Shown one piece after another: positions 46,865-55,136 of a stretch of 64,000 bases of DNA (position 1 is the stretch's first letter; the number at the start of each line of letters is the position of its first letter). Under the pieces are notes generated by a model, which was not told the origin of the DNA, did no database searches, and was given only the letters and a program-made list of their open reading frames with translations. The translations under genes and the position numbers were made by a program. The DNA lies in NCBI RefSeq assembly GCF_004000215.1, contig NZ_RBVY01000010.1, forward strand, positions 102,805-166,804, given 5' to 3'. Source of the DNA: Nitratireductor alexandrii (GTDB taxonomy: Bacteria; Pseudomonadota; Alphaproteobacteria; Rhizobiales; Rhizobiaceae).

Positions 46865-48021
46865 CGGCTCATCTTCCGTCGCAACCGCTCCAGCATGCCC
46901 AGGCAGGCGTCGAGCTGGTCGAGTGCCACGAACTCGTCCGGCTTGTGGGCCTGGTCGATCGATCCCGGGCCGCAGATCACCGACGAGATGCCGGCGCTTT
47001 GAAACAGGCCCGCCTCGGTGCCGAACGGCACGACGCCGGCATGCGTCTCGCCGGTGAGTTCGAACACGATGCGGCGGGCCTCCGAATCGGGCACGGTGCG
47101 CAGGCCCTCGACCTCGCCGATCACATGGGTGACGATCTCGGCGTCGGCCGAGACCGCGCGCATGGCCGGGCGCAAAACCTGGTCGACATAGGCGCCGAGA
47201 TCGGCCTTCACGAAATCAGCGTCCTCGGTGCTGACCGGGCGCATTTCCCAGTCCACGGCGCATTGGCCGGCGATGATGTTGCGCGCCGCGCCGCCGGCGA
47301 TGCGGCCCACCTGGACGGTCGTCCAGGGCGGGTCGAAACGGCTTTGTTGCGGCGCGCGGCCTTTGAGTTGTTCGCCCAGATCGAGCAGGCGGGCGATGTA
47401 GCGGACGGCGTATTCGACGGCGTTGACGCCGCGTTCGGGCGCCGAGCCGTGGCCTTCGAGACCGGTGAACTCGGTCGTGTATTCGTAGCAGCCCTTGTGG
47501 CCTTCGATCACGCCCATGCCGGTCGGTTCGCCGATGATGGCCACGGCGGGCCGCAGGCCGGCGCCGGCGAGTTCGCGCACCAGCGCCCGGGCACCGAAGC
47601 AGCCGATTTCCTCGTCATAGGTGAAGGCGAAATGGACCGGACGGGCGAGTTCGGTTTCGGCGAAGGCGGGCGCCATGGCGAGCGCGCAGGCGATGAACCC
47701 CTTCATGTCGCAGGTGCCGCGGCCGTAGAGGCGGCCGTCGCGCTCTTCGAGCTGGAAGGGATCGCTCGACCAGTCCTGGCCCTCGACCGGGACGACGTCG
47801 GTGTGGCCCGAAAGCACGATGCCGCCATCGCCGGGCGGTCCGAGCGTGGCGAACAGATTGGCCTTGCCGCCGGTCTCGTCGCGCATGATCGACATGGTCG
47901 CCCCGGCGCTGCTCAACAGGTCGGCGGCGAAGGTGATCAGGTCGAGATTGCTGTCCGCCGAAACGGTGGCGAAGCCGACCAGGTCGGCCAGGATCGCGCG
48001 GGTGCGATCGAGATCGGCCAT
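46861..48021 (-). CDS. M20-family deacetylase (ArgE-like), probably N-acetyl-diaminobutyrate deacetylase
   Basis: 386 residues of the ArgE/DapE family of dinuclear zinc amidohydrolases. Metal and catalytic residues: His73 and Asp75 (GHTDVVP), Asp105 (CDMKGF), Glu137/138 (YDEEIG), Glu165 (GEPTG) and C-terminal His in AHKPDEF. Acetylornithine deacetylase is the nearest named function. It begins 5 bases after the ectoine hydrolase gene, whose product N-acetyl-2,4-diaminobutyrate differs from N-acetylornithine by one methylene, so it likely does the DoeB/EutE step. ATG 48021 chosen as the start of the family fold. Confidence 0.8.
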   Translation of the reverse strand: MADLDRTRAILADLVGFATVSADSNLDLITFAADLLSSAGATMSIMRDETGGKANLFATLGPPGDGGIVLSGHTDVVPVEGQDWSSDPFQLEERDGRLYGRGTCDMKGFIACALAMAPAFAETELARPVHFAFTYDEEIGCFGARALVRELAGAGLRPAVAIIGEPTGMGVIEGHKGCYEYTTEFTGLEGHGSAPERGVNAVEYAVRYIARLLDLGEQLKGRAPQQSRFDPPWTTVQVGRIAGGAARNIIAGQCAVDWEMRPVSTEDADFVKADLGAYVDQVLRPAMRAVSADAEIVTHVIGEVEGLRTVPDSEARRIVFELTGETHAGVVPFGTEAGLFQSAGISSVICGPGSIDQAHKPDEFVALDQLDACLGMLERLRRKMSR

Positions 48022-48026
48022 GGCGC

Positions 48027-49211
48027 TCAGTCCTTGACGAAGAGCTCGCGCGGCCGGACGCACAAGCACTCGGCCGGGCCGCCGTCGCGAATGAGGATGC
48101 TTTCGGTGATCTCGAGACCCCAGTCGCTCATCCACAGTCCGGGCATGAAGTGAAAGGTCATGCCGGCCTCGAGCACGGTCTCGTCCTCATGGCGGAAGGA
48201 GATCGTGCGCTCGCCCCAGTCGGGCGGATAGGAAAGCCCGATCGGATAGCCGCAGCGGCCCTCCTTCTTGATGCCGGCGCGTTCGAGCGACCCGAACAGG
48301 GCGCGGGCGACGTCGCCGGCCCGGTTGCCGGGCCGGGCCGCTTCCAGTCCCGCCTCCAACCCCTCGACCAGCGCCTTTTCGGCGTCCAGCATCTCCTGCG
48401 GCGGCTTGCCGAGGAAGACGGTACGGCAGAACGGCGCGTGATAGCGCCGATAACAGCCGGCGATCTCGAAAAAGGTCGCCTCGCCGGATGAAAAGGGCCG
48501 CCCGTCCCAGGTCAGGTGCGGGGCGGTGGCGTCGGCGCCGCTCGGCAGAAGCGGCACGATGGCGGCATAATCGCCCCAGGCTTCGCCGGTGCCGCGGATC
48601 GCGTCGGCGTAGATCTCGGCGACGAGTTCGTTCTTGGGAAGGCCGGGCTCGACGCGGGCGAGAATGCCGTCGACGATCTTTTCGGAGATCGAGGCGGCGC
48701 GGCGCATGAAGACGATCTCCTCCGGCGACTTGACCGCGCGCTGCCAGTTGACCAGCGCGGTGGCGTCGACAAAGGTCGCCTGCGGCAGGGTTTCGGTCAG
48801 CACGAGATGCGCCTTGGCGGAGTAATAATAATTCTCCATCTCGACGCCGATGCGCTTGCCGGCGTAACCGCGCGCGCGCAGCCGCTCGGCCAGGTCCTCC
48901 ATCGGGTGATAGCGCGTCGACTGGATGTAGCGGTCGGCATAGCCGGCCACGTCGCTGTCTGGCATCCATACCGTGCGCAGGGCGCCGTTGGCGTCCTGGG
49001 TGCGGCCCCACCACAGCGGATCGGCGTCGTGGAACACGACCACGCCCTGATGCACGTAAAACGACCAGCCCTCATAGCCGGTCAGCCAGGCCATGTTGGA
49101 CGGATCCTCGACGAAAAGCACGTCGATATCGGCCTTGGCCATCGCCGCGCGCACCTTGGTCAGGCGGCGCTGATATTCGGTCTGCGTGAACGGTAAGTCG
49201 GCGGCCGGCAT
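48027..49211 (-). CDS. doeA: Ectoine hydrolase (EutD/DoeA)
   Basis: 394 residues, M24 creatinase-like fold. Opens the ectoine ring to give N-acetyl-L-2,4-diaminobutyrate. The usual M24 metal-ligand Asp residues are replaced (Glu249 and the GCYRRYHAP segment 252-260), as in metal-free ring hydrolases of this kind. Family signatures RCGYPIGLSYPPDWGERTISFR and HFMPGLWMSDWGLEITES point to EutD/DoeA. GGGAGGAACC precedes ATG 49211. First gene of the minus-strand operon, divergent from ehuB with two candidate operators between them. Confidence 0.9.
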   Translation of the reverse strand: MPAADLPFTQTEYQRRLTKVRAAMAKADIDVLFVEDPSNMAWLTGYEGWSFYVHQGVVVFHDADPLWWGRTQDANGALRTVWMPDSDVAGYADRYIQSTRYHPMEDLAERLRARGYAGKRIGVEMENYYYSAKAHLVLTETLPQATFVDATALVNWQRAVKSPEEIVFMRRAASISEKIVDGILARVEPGLPKNELVAEIYADAIRGTGEAWGDYAAIVPLLPSGADATAPHLTWDGRPFSSGEATFFEIAGCYRRYHAPFCRTVFLGKPPQEMLDAEKALVEGLEAGLEAARPGNRAGDVARALFGSLERAGIKKEGRCGYPIGLSYPPDWGERTISFRHEDETVLEAGMTFHFMPGLWMSDWGLEITESILIRDGGPAECLCVRPRELFVKD

Positions 49212-49262
49212 GGTTCCTCCCTCGGCGACGGTTGCGCGGCGTCGCCCGATGTCGGACGATAA

Positions 49263-49270
49263 TGTGTACA
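49263..49270. promoter_or_regulatory. Candidate GntR operator, doeA side
   Basis: TGTGTACA, the reverse complement of the TGTACACA core found on the ehuB side, 52-59 bases before the doeA start. Assigned by recurrence and by GntR/FCD preference for short A/T-flanked GTAC-type palindromes. Confidence 0.4.
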
Positions 49271-49328
49271 TCTATTTGCGCGCAAGCAAAAAAACATACT
49301 CAAGACTATCGATAAGAGCAGAAATCCG

Positions 49329-49366
49329 TTGACATCCTGCGTTTGGGCGTGATGTTGTACACAACA
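49329..49366 (+). promoter_or_regulatory. ehuB promoter with overlapping operator
   Basis: TTGACA at 49329-49334 is a perfect -35 box. About 18 bases downstream, where a -10 box is expected, lies the palindrome TGTTGT-AC-ACAACA (49353-49366), a weak -10 itself. A repressor bound there would block RNA polymerase. The site is 39 bases from the ehuB ATG and shares TGTACACA with the site at 49263-49270. Suggested ligand: the GntR protein encoded at 46094-46864. Confidence 0.55.
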
Positions 49367-49404
49367 AAAGCATAATGGGTGAACCTCACAATGGGAGTAT
49401 CGTT

Positions 49405-50250
49405 ATGAGACGTGCAATCCTGAAAGGCGCCGTCGCGCTCGGTATCGCTGCGCTGACGGTCGGTTCGTGGGCCGGATCGGCCTCGGCGGGCGACCTGCTC
49501 GACAAGATCAAGGCCGGCGAGACGATCCGTGTCGGCTTCTCGAACGAAGTTCCCTGGGCGTATCCGGGCGACAACAACGAGCCGCTCGGTTTCGTCAACG
49601 CGATCACCATCGACATTCTGAAGAAGATGGGCACGACCAAGATCGAGCCGGTGGTGACCGAATGGGGCTCTCTGATCCCGGGCCTTCAGGCCGGCCGTTT
49701 CGACATCATCACCGGCGGCATGTATATTTTGCCGGAACGCTGCCGCAACGCGCTGTTCACCGAGCCGCTGGGCACGTTCGCCGACGCGCTGCTCGTGCCG
49801 ACGGGCAATCCCGAGGACCTGCATTCCTTCGACGACGTGCGCGACAAGGAGCTGATGTTCGTCACCGGCGCCGGCTACAACACCGTCAAGAACGCCAAGA
49901 ATGTCGGCATCGCCGACGACAAGATCATGCAGGTCGCCGGCCCGGCCGAGATCCTGCAGGCGGTCAAGGCCGGACGCGCGGCGGCCGGCAGCGGCACCTA
50001 CTTCACCATGAAGGAATTCGCCGACAAGGATGAGGCGGTCGAACTCGCCGACCCGTTCACCCCGCCGGTCATCGACGGCTATCCCGGTCTCGCCTTCCTG
50101 CCCAACCAGCAGGAAGAGGTCGACGCCTTCAATGCCGCGCTCAAGGAGTATGTCGGGTCCGAGGAGATGATGAAGTCGGTCGAGCCCTACGGCTATTCCA
50201 AGGCCAATCTGCCCGACGGAACCCCGACGGCGGAGCTCTGCAAGGGCTGA
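49405..50250 (+). CDS. ehuB: Ectoine/hydroxyectoine-binding protein EhuB
   Basis: 281 residues: signal peptide (about 1-29) and family 3 periplasmic binding domain (IRVGFSNEVPWAYPG.., RFDIITGGMYILPERC). Residues Glu48, Trp51, Trp87, Tyr107 and Arg112 fall at one constant offset (27) from the ligand residues I recall for Sinorhizobium EhuB (Glu21, Phe24, Tyr60, Phe80, Arg85), so the binding box is kept but all three aromatics differ. ATG 49405 preceded by GGGAG. Captures ectoine in the periplasm for EhuCDA. Confidence 0.88.
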   Translation: MRRAILKGAVALGIAALTVGSWAGSASAGDLLDKIKAGETIRVGFSNEVPWAYPGDNNEPLGFVNAITIDILKKMGTTKIEPVVTEWGSLIPGLQAGRFDIITGGMYILPERCRNALFTEPLGTFADALLVPTGNPEDLHSFDDVRDKELMFVTGAGYNTVKNAKNVGIADDKIMQVAGPAEILQAVKAGRAAAGSGTYFTMKEFADKDEAVELADPFTPPVIDGYPGLAFLPNQQEEVDAFNAALKEYVGSEEMMKSVEPYGYSKANLPDGTPTAELCKG

Positions 50251-50326
50251 GACGGCGCCGCGTTTGGCGTGTCGTATCCGATGTGAACCCGGGGCGTCTT
50301 CCGGCCGGTGAGCCGGAGGACGCGGG

Positions 50327-51013
50327 ATGGGAATCGGCTTCATGAACGAGTTCGCCCTCGGTTTCAGCGTCGCTGCCCTGGTCAAGGGCGCGGCGGTCAC
50401 GCTCCTCGTCACCACCGGCGCCTCGATCGTGGCCATCGTGCTCGGACTGGTGGTCGGTCTGGTCCGCGTGTCGACGCTGGCGCCGCTGCGCTGGCTGGCC
50501 GTGGCCTATATCGAGTTCTTCCGCGGCACCTCGATGCTGGTGCAGCTCTACTGGTGGTTCTTCGTGCTGCCGATTTTCGGTCTGTCGCTGTCGCCGTGGA
50601 CCGTGGCCATCGTCGGTGTCGGCATGAACGTTTCGGGATACGGGGCGGAGCTGGTGCGCGCGGCGATCCAAAGCGTCGATCGCGGCCAGTACGAGGCCTC
50701 GACAGCGCTCAACTTTCCGCGGCTGACCATGATGCGGCGCATCATCGTGCCGCAGGCGATCCGCGGCATGCTGCCGCCCTGGGGCAATCTCCTGATCGAA
50801 TTGCTGAAGGGCACGTCGCTGATCTTTTTCATCACCATTACCGAACTGACCACCGCCTCGAAGCTCGCCGCCGATGCCACCGGCAATTATCTCTTGTTCT
50901 TCGCCGTCGCGCTGTTCGGGTATTACCTGATCGCCCGCGCCATCATCACGCCGCTGGTGCGCTGGCTGGAGCGCCGCTTCTCGCGCGGCTTCATCCGGGA
51001 GGTGGTGGCATGA
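50327..51013 (+). CDS. ehuC: Ectoine ABC transporter permease EhuC
   Basis: 228 residues, polar amino-acid type permease with about five membrane segments. Conserved EFFRGTSMLVQLYWWFFVLP and the ATPase-docking loop YEASTALNFPRLTMMRRIIVPQAIRGMLPPWGN. GGAGG precedes ATG 50327. The 76-base gap after ehuB is the only sizeable spacer in the transporter operon. Overlaps ehuD by 4 bases. Confidence 0.88.
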   Translation: MGIGFMNEFALGFSVAALVKGAAVTLLVTTGASIVAIVLGLVVGLVRVSTLAPLRWLAVAYIEFFRGTSMLVQLYWWFFVLPIFGLSLSPWTVAIVGVGMNVSGYGAELVRAAIQSVDRGQYEASTALNFPRLTMMRRIIVPQAIRGMLPPWGNLLIELLKGTSLIFFITITELTTASKLAADATGNYLLFFAVALFGYYLIARAIITPLVRWLERRFSRGFIREVVA

Positions 51014-51678
51014 GCATCTGGGACTGGGAGTATGTCTGGGAGGCGATGCCCTATCTCCTTCAGGGCGCGATCGTCACCGTGCAGGCGACGTTTCTGGGCT
51101 TCGCGATCGCGCTGGTGCTGGGCCTGGTCTTCGCGCTGATCCGGCAATCGCAAAACCGGATCGTTTCCGGCACGATGGCCGAGATCGTCGAGTTCATCCG
51201 CTCGACGCCGCTGCTTTTGCAGATCTTCTTCGTCTATTTCGTCGGTCCGCAATTCGGTATCGTCATTCCGGCCTGGACGGCCGGCATCGGCATGTTGGGC
51301 ATCCATTACGCCGCCTATTGCTCGGAGTGCTACCGGGCCGGCATCGAGAATGTCGACGGCGGCCAGTGGGAGGCCTGCACCGCGCTCAACCTGTCGACGG
51401 CGCGGGCCTGGCGGGTGATCATCCTGCCGCAGGCGATCCCGCCGATCGTGCCCAGCCTCGGCAATTATTTCATCGGCATGTTCAAGGATACGCCGATCTT
51501 GGCGGCGATCGCGATCCTGGAAATGCTGCAGCGCGCCAAGAATTTCGGCGCCGAGAACTATCGCTATATCGAGGCGATCACCATGGCGGGCGCGCTTTAT
51601 CTGCTGTTCAGCCTCGTCGCGTCGGTGATCGTCCAGATGATCAGCCTGTGGCTCAACCGCCGCTACCATCTGCAGTAG
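51010..51678 (+). CDS. ehuD: Ectoine ABC transporter permease EhuD
   Basis: 222 residues, second polar amino-acid type permease. Motifs EFIRSTPLLLQIFFVYFVGPQFG and the docking loop WEACTALNLSTARAWRVIILPQAIPPIVPSLGNYFIGMFKDTP. Forms the membrane channel with EhuC. Coupled to ehuC by an ATGA overlap. Confidence 0.88.
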   Translation: MSIWDWEYVWEAMPYLLQGAIVTVQATFLGFAIALVLGLVFALIRQSQNRIVSGTMAEIVEFIRSTPLLLQIFFVYFVGPQFGIVIPAWTAGIGMLGIHYAAYCSECYRAGIENVDGGQWEACTALNLSTARAWRVIILPQAIPPIVPSLGNYFIGMFKDTPILAAIAILEMLQRAKNFGAENYRYIEAITMAGALYLLFSLVASVIVQMISLWLNRRYHLQ

Positions 51679-51688
51679 GAGCCTCGCC

Positions 51689-52465
51689 ATGAGCGATCCG
51701 ATGGTCCGTTTCGAAAACGTCACCAAGCGCTACGGGGCGCTGACCGTGCTCGACCAGCTCAATCTCGACATCGAGCGCAACGAGAAAGTGTCGATCATCG
51801 GGCCGTCGGGTTCCGGCAAGACGACGGTGCTTAGAATGCTGATGACGCTCGAGCGCATCAATGATGGCGTGATCTGGGTCGACGGCGAGCCGCTGACCCA
51901 TATGGACAGGAACGGCACGCTGGTGAAGGCCAGCGAGCGTCATTTGCGGCGCGTGCGCGGCAAGATCGGCATGGTGTTCCAGCACTTCAACCTGTTTCCG
52001 CACATGACCGCGCTGCAGAACTGCATGGAGGCGCCGGTGTCAGTCCTCGGCCTGCCCAGGGACGAGGCCGAGAGCCGCGCGGCCGAACTGCTCGACATGG
52101 TCGGCCTCGCCGACAAGAAAGGGCATTTCCCGATCCAGATGTCGGGCGGCCAGAAGCAGCGCGTGGCGATCGCCCGGGCGCTGGCGATGCGGCCGAAGGT
52201 GATGCTGTTCGACGAGGTGACCTCCGCGCTCGATCCAGAGCTTGTCGGCGAGGTGCTCAACGTCATCCGGCAACTGGGCGCCGAGCACGACCTCACCATG
52301 CTGATGGTCACCCACCAGATGGGTTTTGCCCGTGAATTCTCCGACCGGGTCTGCTTCTTCTACGGCGGCAAGATCGCCGAGCAGGGACCGCCCGACAAGC
52401 TGTTCAACGACCCCGACAGCGACCGCACGCGCCAGTTCCTGAGCGCCGTGCTGGAGGCGGGGTAG
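51689..52465 (+). CDS. ehuA: Ectoine ABC transporter ATP-binding protein EhuA
   Basis: 258 residues with Walker A GPSGSGKTT (38-46), Q-loop FQHFNLFPHMTALQN, signature MSGGQKQRVAIARALAM, Walker B VMLFDEVTSALDPE and switch His in MVTHQMGFA. Glutamine-transporter-type ATPase; a short insertion (EPLTHMDRNGTLVKASERHLRRVR) before the Q-loop is, from memory, usual in EhuA. AGGAG precedes the ATG. Confidence 0.9.
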   Translation: MSDPMVRFENVTKRYGALTVLDQLNLDIERNEKVSIIGPSGSGKTTVLRMLMTLERINDGVIWVDGEPLTHMDRNGTLVKASERHLRRVRGKIGMVFQHFNLFPHMTALQNCMEAPVSVLGLPRDEAESRAAELLDMVGLADKKGHFPIQMSGGQKQRVAIARALAMRPKVMLFDEVTSALDPELVGEVLNVIRQLGAEHDLTMLMVTHQMGFAREFSDRVCFFYGGKIAEQGPPDKLFNDPDSDRTRQFLSAVLEAG

Positions 52466-52521
52466 CGGGCAGGGTTTTGTTCGACAGCCGCTTTGTCTTT
52501 TCTGTTGCGATCGATCCTGAC

Positions 52522-53532
52522 ATGACTTCCCTGACCCTTTGCGATATTTTCGAGGCCCGGCGCACCATTGACGGCATCGCGAGCGACACGCCGCTGGTGC
52601 CGTCGCCGTATCTGGGCGCGCGCGCCGGCGGCGAATTCCTGCTCAAGCTGGAAACGACGCAGCCCGTCGGCGCCTTCAAGCTGCGCGGCGCGGTCAACGC
52701 CGTCTTCAAGCTGAAGGACGCCACGCGCGGCGTGACCTGCTGTTCGACCGGCAATCACGGGCGCGGGGTGGCTTTCGCGGCGCGGGCGCGCGGTATCAGG
52801 GCGGTGATCTGCATGTCCTCGCTGGTGCCGCAGACCAAGATCGACGGCATCAAGGCGCTGGGCGCGGAGGTGCGCATCGTCGGCCGGAGCCAGGACGAGG
52901 CGCTGGCGGAAAGCCAGCGCCTGTGCGCGGAGGAGGGACTGACGGAGATTTCGCCGTTCGACGACCCGCACGTGATCGCCGGCCAGGGCACGATCGGGCT
53001 GGAGATCATGCAGCGCCGCCCCGATATCGCGACGCTTTTGGTGCCGCTGTCGGGCGGCGGGCTTGCCGGCGGGGTGGCGCTGGCGGCCAAGACGATCAAG
53101 CCGTCGGTGCGGGTGGTGGGCATATCGATGGACCGCGGAGCCGCCATGCACGCCTCGCTGGCGGCGGGCCGTCCGGTCGAGGTCGAGGAGGTGGCGAGCC
53201 TGGCCGATTCGCTCGGCGGCGGCATCGGGCTCGACAACAAGCTGTCGTTCCGGCTTTGCCGCGATTTTCTCGACGATGTGATCCTGGTGACGGAGGAGGA
53301 CATCTACCGCGCCCTGCAGACGCATTATTTCGAGGACCGGCTGGTGTGCGAGGGCGCGAGCGCGGTCGGCGCCGCCGCCCTCCTCGCCGGAAGGCTGGGC
53401 GATCTCGCCGGCCCGGTCGCCACCATCATCACCGGCCGCAATGTCGACATGACGGTGTTCAGCGCCATCATTGGCGGCGCGGCTGTGACGCTTGGCGACT
53501 ATCGCATCACGGGAGCGCCTTATGCCGCATGA
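52522..53532 (+). CDS. eutB: Hydroxyectoine utilisation dehydratase EutB
   Basis: 336 residues, PLP-dependent threonine-dehydratase fold without a regulatory ACT domain. PLP lysine Lys53 in GAFKLRGA, substrate loop STGNHGRGVAFAAR and glycine-rich phosphate loop PLSGGGLAGGVALA. In ectoine loci EutB with EutC and EutA is thought to convert hydroxyectoine to ectoine-pathway intermediates. ATG 52522 fits the family start but lacks a good ribosome-binding site; a TTG at 52477 is the alternative. Overlaps eutC by 11 bases. Confidence 0.85.
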   Translation: MTSLTLCDIFEARRTIDGIASDTPLVPSPYLGARAGGEFLLKLETTQPVGAFKLRGAVNAVFKLKDATRGVTCCSTGNHGRGVAFAARARGIRAVICMSSLVPQTKIDGIKALGAEVRIVGRSQDEALAESQRLCAEEGLTEISPFDDPHVIAGQGTIGLEIMQRRPDIATLLVPLSGGGLAGGVALAAKTIKPSVRVVGISMDRGAAMHASLAAGRPVEVEEVASLADSLGGGIGLDNKLSFRLCRDFLDDVILVTEEDIYRALQTHYFEDRLVCEGASAVGAAALLAGRLGDLAGPVATIITGRNVDMTVFSAIIGGAAVTLGDYRITGAPYAA

Positions 53533-54514
53533 GATCACCATTCTGACCGAAACCGAGTTACGCGCGGCGGTGCGCCTCGATCTCGCCGCCGTCGACACGG
53601 TCGAGCGCGCTTTCGCAGCGCTCGCCTCGGGCAAGGTGGTGATGCCGCCGGTCCTGTCGATGGCGATCCCCGACGCCAATGGCGAGGTCGACGTCAAGAC
53701 CGCCTATATTCCGGGCTTCGACGGTTTCGCGATCAAGGTCAGCCCCGGCTTCTTCGACAATCCGGCGCTCGGCCTGCCGAGCCTGAACGGGCTGATGGTG
53801 CTGTTTTCGGCGAAGACCGGGCTGGTCGAGGCCGTGCTTCTGGACAATGGCTACCTGACCGACGTGCGCACCGCGGCCGCCGGCGCGGTCGCGGCCCGGC
53901 ATCTGGCGCCGGCGACGGTGACGACCGCCGGCGTCTACGGCGCCGGCGTGCAGGCGCGTCTGCAAATCCAGGCCGCTCACCTGGTGCGTCCGTTCCGGCG
54001 TGTGCTCGTGTGGGCGCGCGACGGCGCCAAGGCCGCGGCCTGTGCGGCCGACATTTCGGCCGCACTCGGCATCGAGGCCAGCGCCATCGCCGATCCGGCC
54101 GAATTGGCCGCGCAATCGCAGCTCGTGGTGACCACGACGCCGGCCGAGGAGCCGATCTTCCTCGCCGACTGGCTGCATCCCGGTCTACACGTGACGGCGA
54201 TGGGCTCCGACCAGGGCGGCAAGAACGAGATCGAGCCGCGCGTGCTGGTCGAGGCGGGGCTTTACGTCGCCGACCGGGTGAGCCAGTGCGAACGGCTCGG
54301 CGAGTTGCGCAGCGCGATCGAGGCCGGGCTTTGGCGCGGCGGCACGCCGGGCGAACTGGGCGACATCGTCACCGGTGCCAGGCCCGGCCGGGAAAGCGAG
54401 ATGCAGGTGACGGTGTGCGACCTGACCGGCACCGGCGCGCAGGATACCGCGATCGCCACCGTGGCGCTGGCGGCGGCGCGCGCCGGCGGGGCGGGCACGG
54501 TGATTTCGACCTGA
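53522..54514 (+). CDS. eutC: EutC, ornithine cyclodeaminase-like
   Basis: 330 residues of the ornithine cyclodeaminase/mu-crystallin family. NAD-binding region GVYGAGVQARLQIQAAHLV, preceded by LTDVRTAAAGAVAARHLAP; substrate region TAYIPGFDGFAIKVSPGFFDNPALGLPS. In hydroxyectoine use it probably acts after EutB as an imine or keto reductase. GGGAG precedes ATG 53522. A plain ornithine cyclodeaminase role is unlikely given the locus. Confidence 0.85.
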   Translation: MPHEITILTETELRAAVRLDLAAVDTVERAFAALASGKVVMPPVLSMAIPDANGEVDVKTAYIPGFDGFAIKVSPGFFDNPALGLPSLNGLMVLFSAKTGLVEAVLLDNGYLTDVRTAAAGAVAARHLAPATVTTAGVYGAGVQARLQIQAAHLVRPFRRVLVWARDGAKAAACAADISAALGIEASAIADPAELAAQSQLVVTTTPAEEPIFLADWLHPGLHVTAMGSDQGGKNEIEPRVLVEAGLYVADRVSQCERLGELRSAIEAGLWRGGTPGELGDIVTGARPGRESEMQVTVCDLTGTGAQDTAIATVALAAARAGGAGTVIST

Positions 54515-54525
54515 ATGGCGCGCGC

Positions 54526-55020
54526 ATGCTGAAACTCGACGATCGCGACATGAAGATCCTCGCCATACTGCGCGAGGAGGGGCGGATCTCGAAATCCGAG
54601 CTCGCCCGGCGCGTCAACCTGACCGCGGCGCCCTGCTGGGAGCGGCTGAAGCGGCTCGAAAACGCCGGCATCATCACCGGCTACCGGGCCGAGGTGGCGC
54701 TGAAGAAGATCGCGCCGCATGTCGTGATCTTCATGGCGGCCGAACTGGAAGGACACCGGGCCGAACATTTCCAGATTTTCGAGCGCGCGGTCGCCCGTCA
54801 CGATGAGATCGTTGCCTGCTGGGCGGTCGGCGGCGGTTTCGACTATATTCTGCAGGTGATCGCGCGCGACATCGACGCCTATCAGCGCCTGGTCGACGAG
54901 TTGCTGGAAAGCCAGGTCGGGCTGGCGCGCTATTTCACCTATGTCGTGACCAAGCCGGTCAAGATTTCGGCGCGGCTGCCCTTTGCCGCGCTGGTGCCGC
55001 CGGCCCCGGAAGACGAATGA
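54526..55020 (+). CDS. AsnC/Lrp-family regulator of the ectoine locus
   Basis: 164 residues: N-terminal helix-turn-helix (LDDRDMKILAILREEGRISKSELARRVNLTAAPCWERLKRLENAGIITGYRAEV) and C-terminal RAM effector domain. AsnC/Lrp proteins (AsnC or DoeX) accompany ectoine catabolic genes and respond to pathway amino acids such as diaminobutyrate. Lies 11 bases after eutC in the catabolic operon. No strong ribosome-binding site before ATG 54526, so coupling to eutC is likely. Confidence 0.88.
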   Translation: MLKLDDRDMKILAILREEGRISKSELARRVNLTAAPCWERLKRLENAGIITGYRAEVALKKIAPHVVIFMAAELEGHRAEHFQIFERAVARHDEIVACWAVGGGFDYILQVIARDIDAYQRLVDELLESQVGLARYFTYVVTKPVKISARLPFAALVPPAPEDE

Positions 55021-55136
55021 GCGCTCCCAGGGCGGGCAAAACGGAAAAACCGTCTGCGCGGGGCGGGGTCTTCAAGAAAAACTTCGCCGGCCGCCGGTCG
55101 ACACTTCAGGCGCAACCGGAACGGAGGAGCCCTGCC

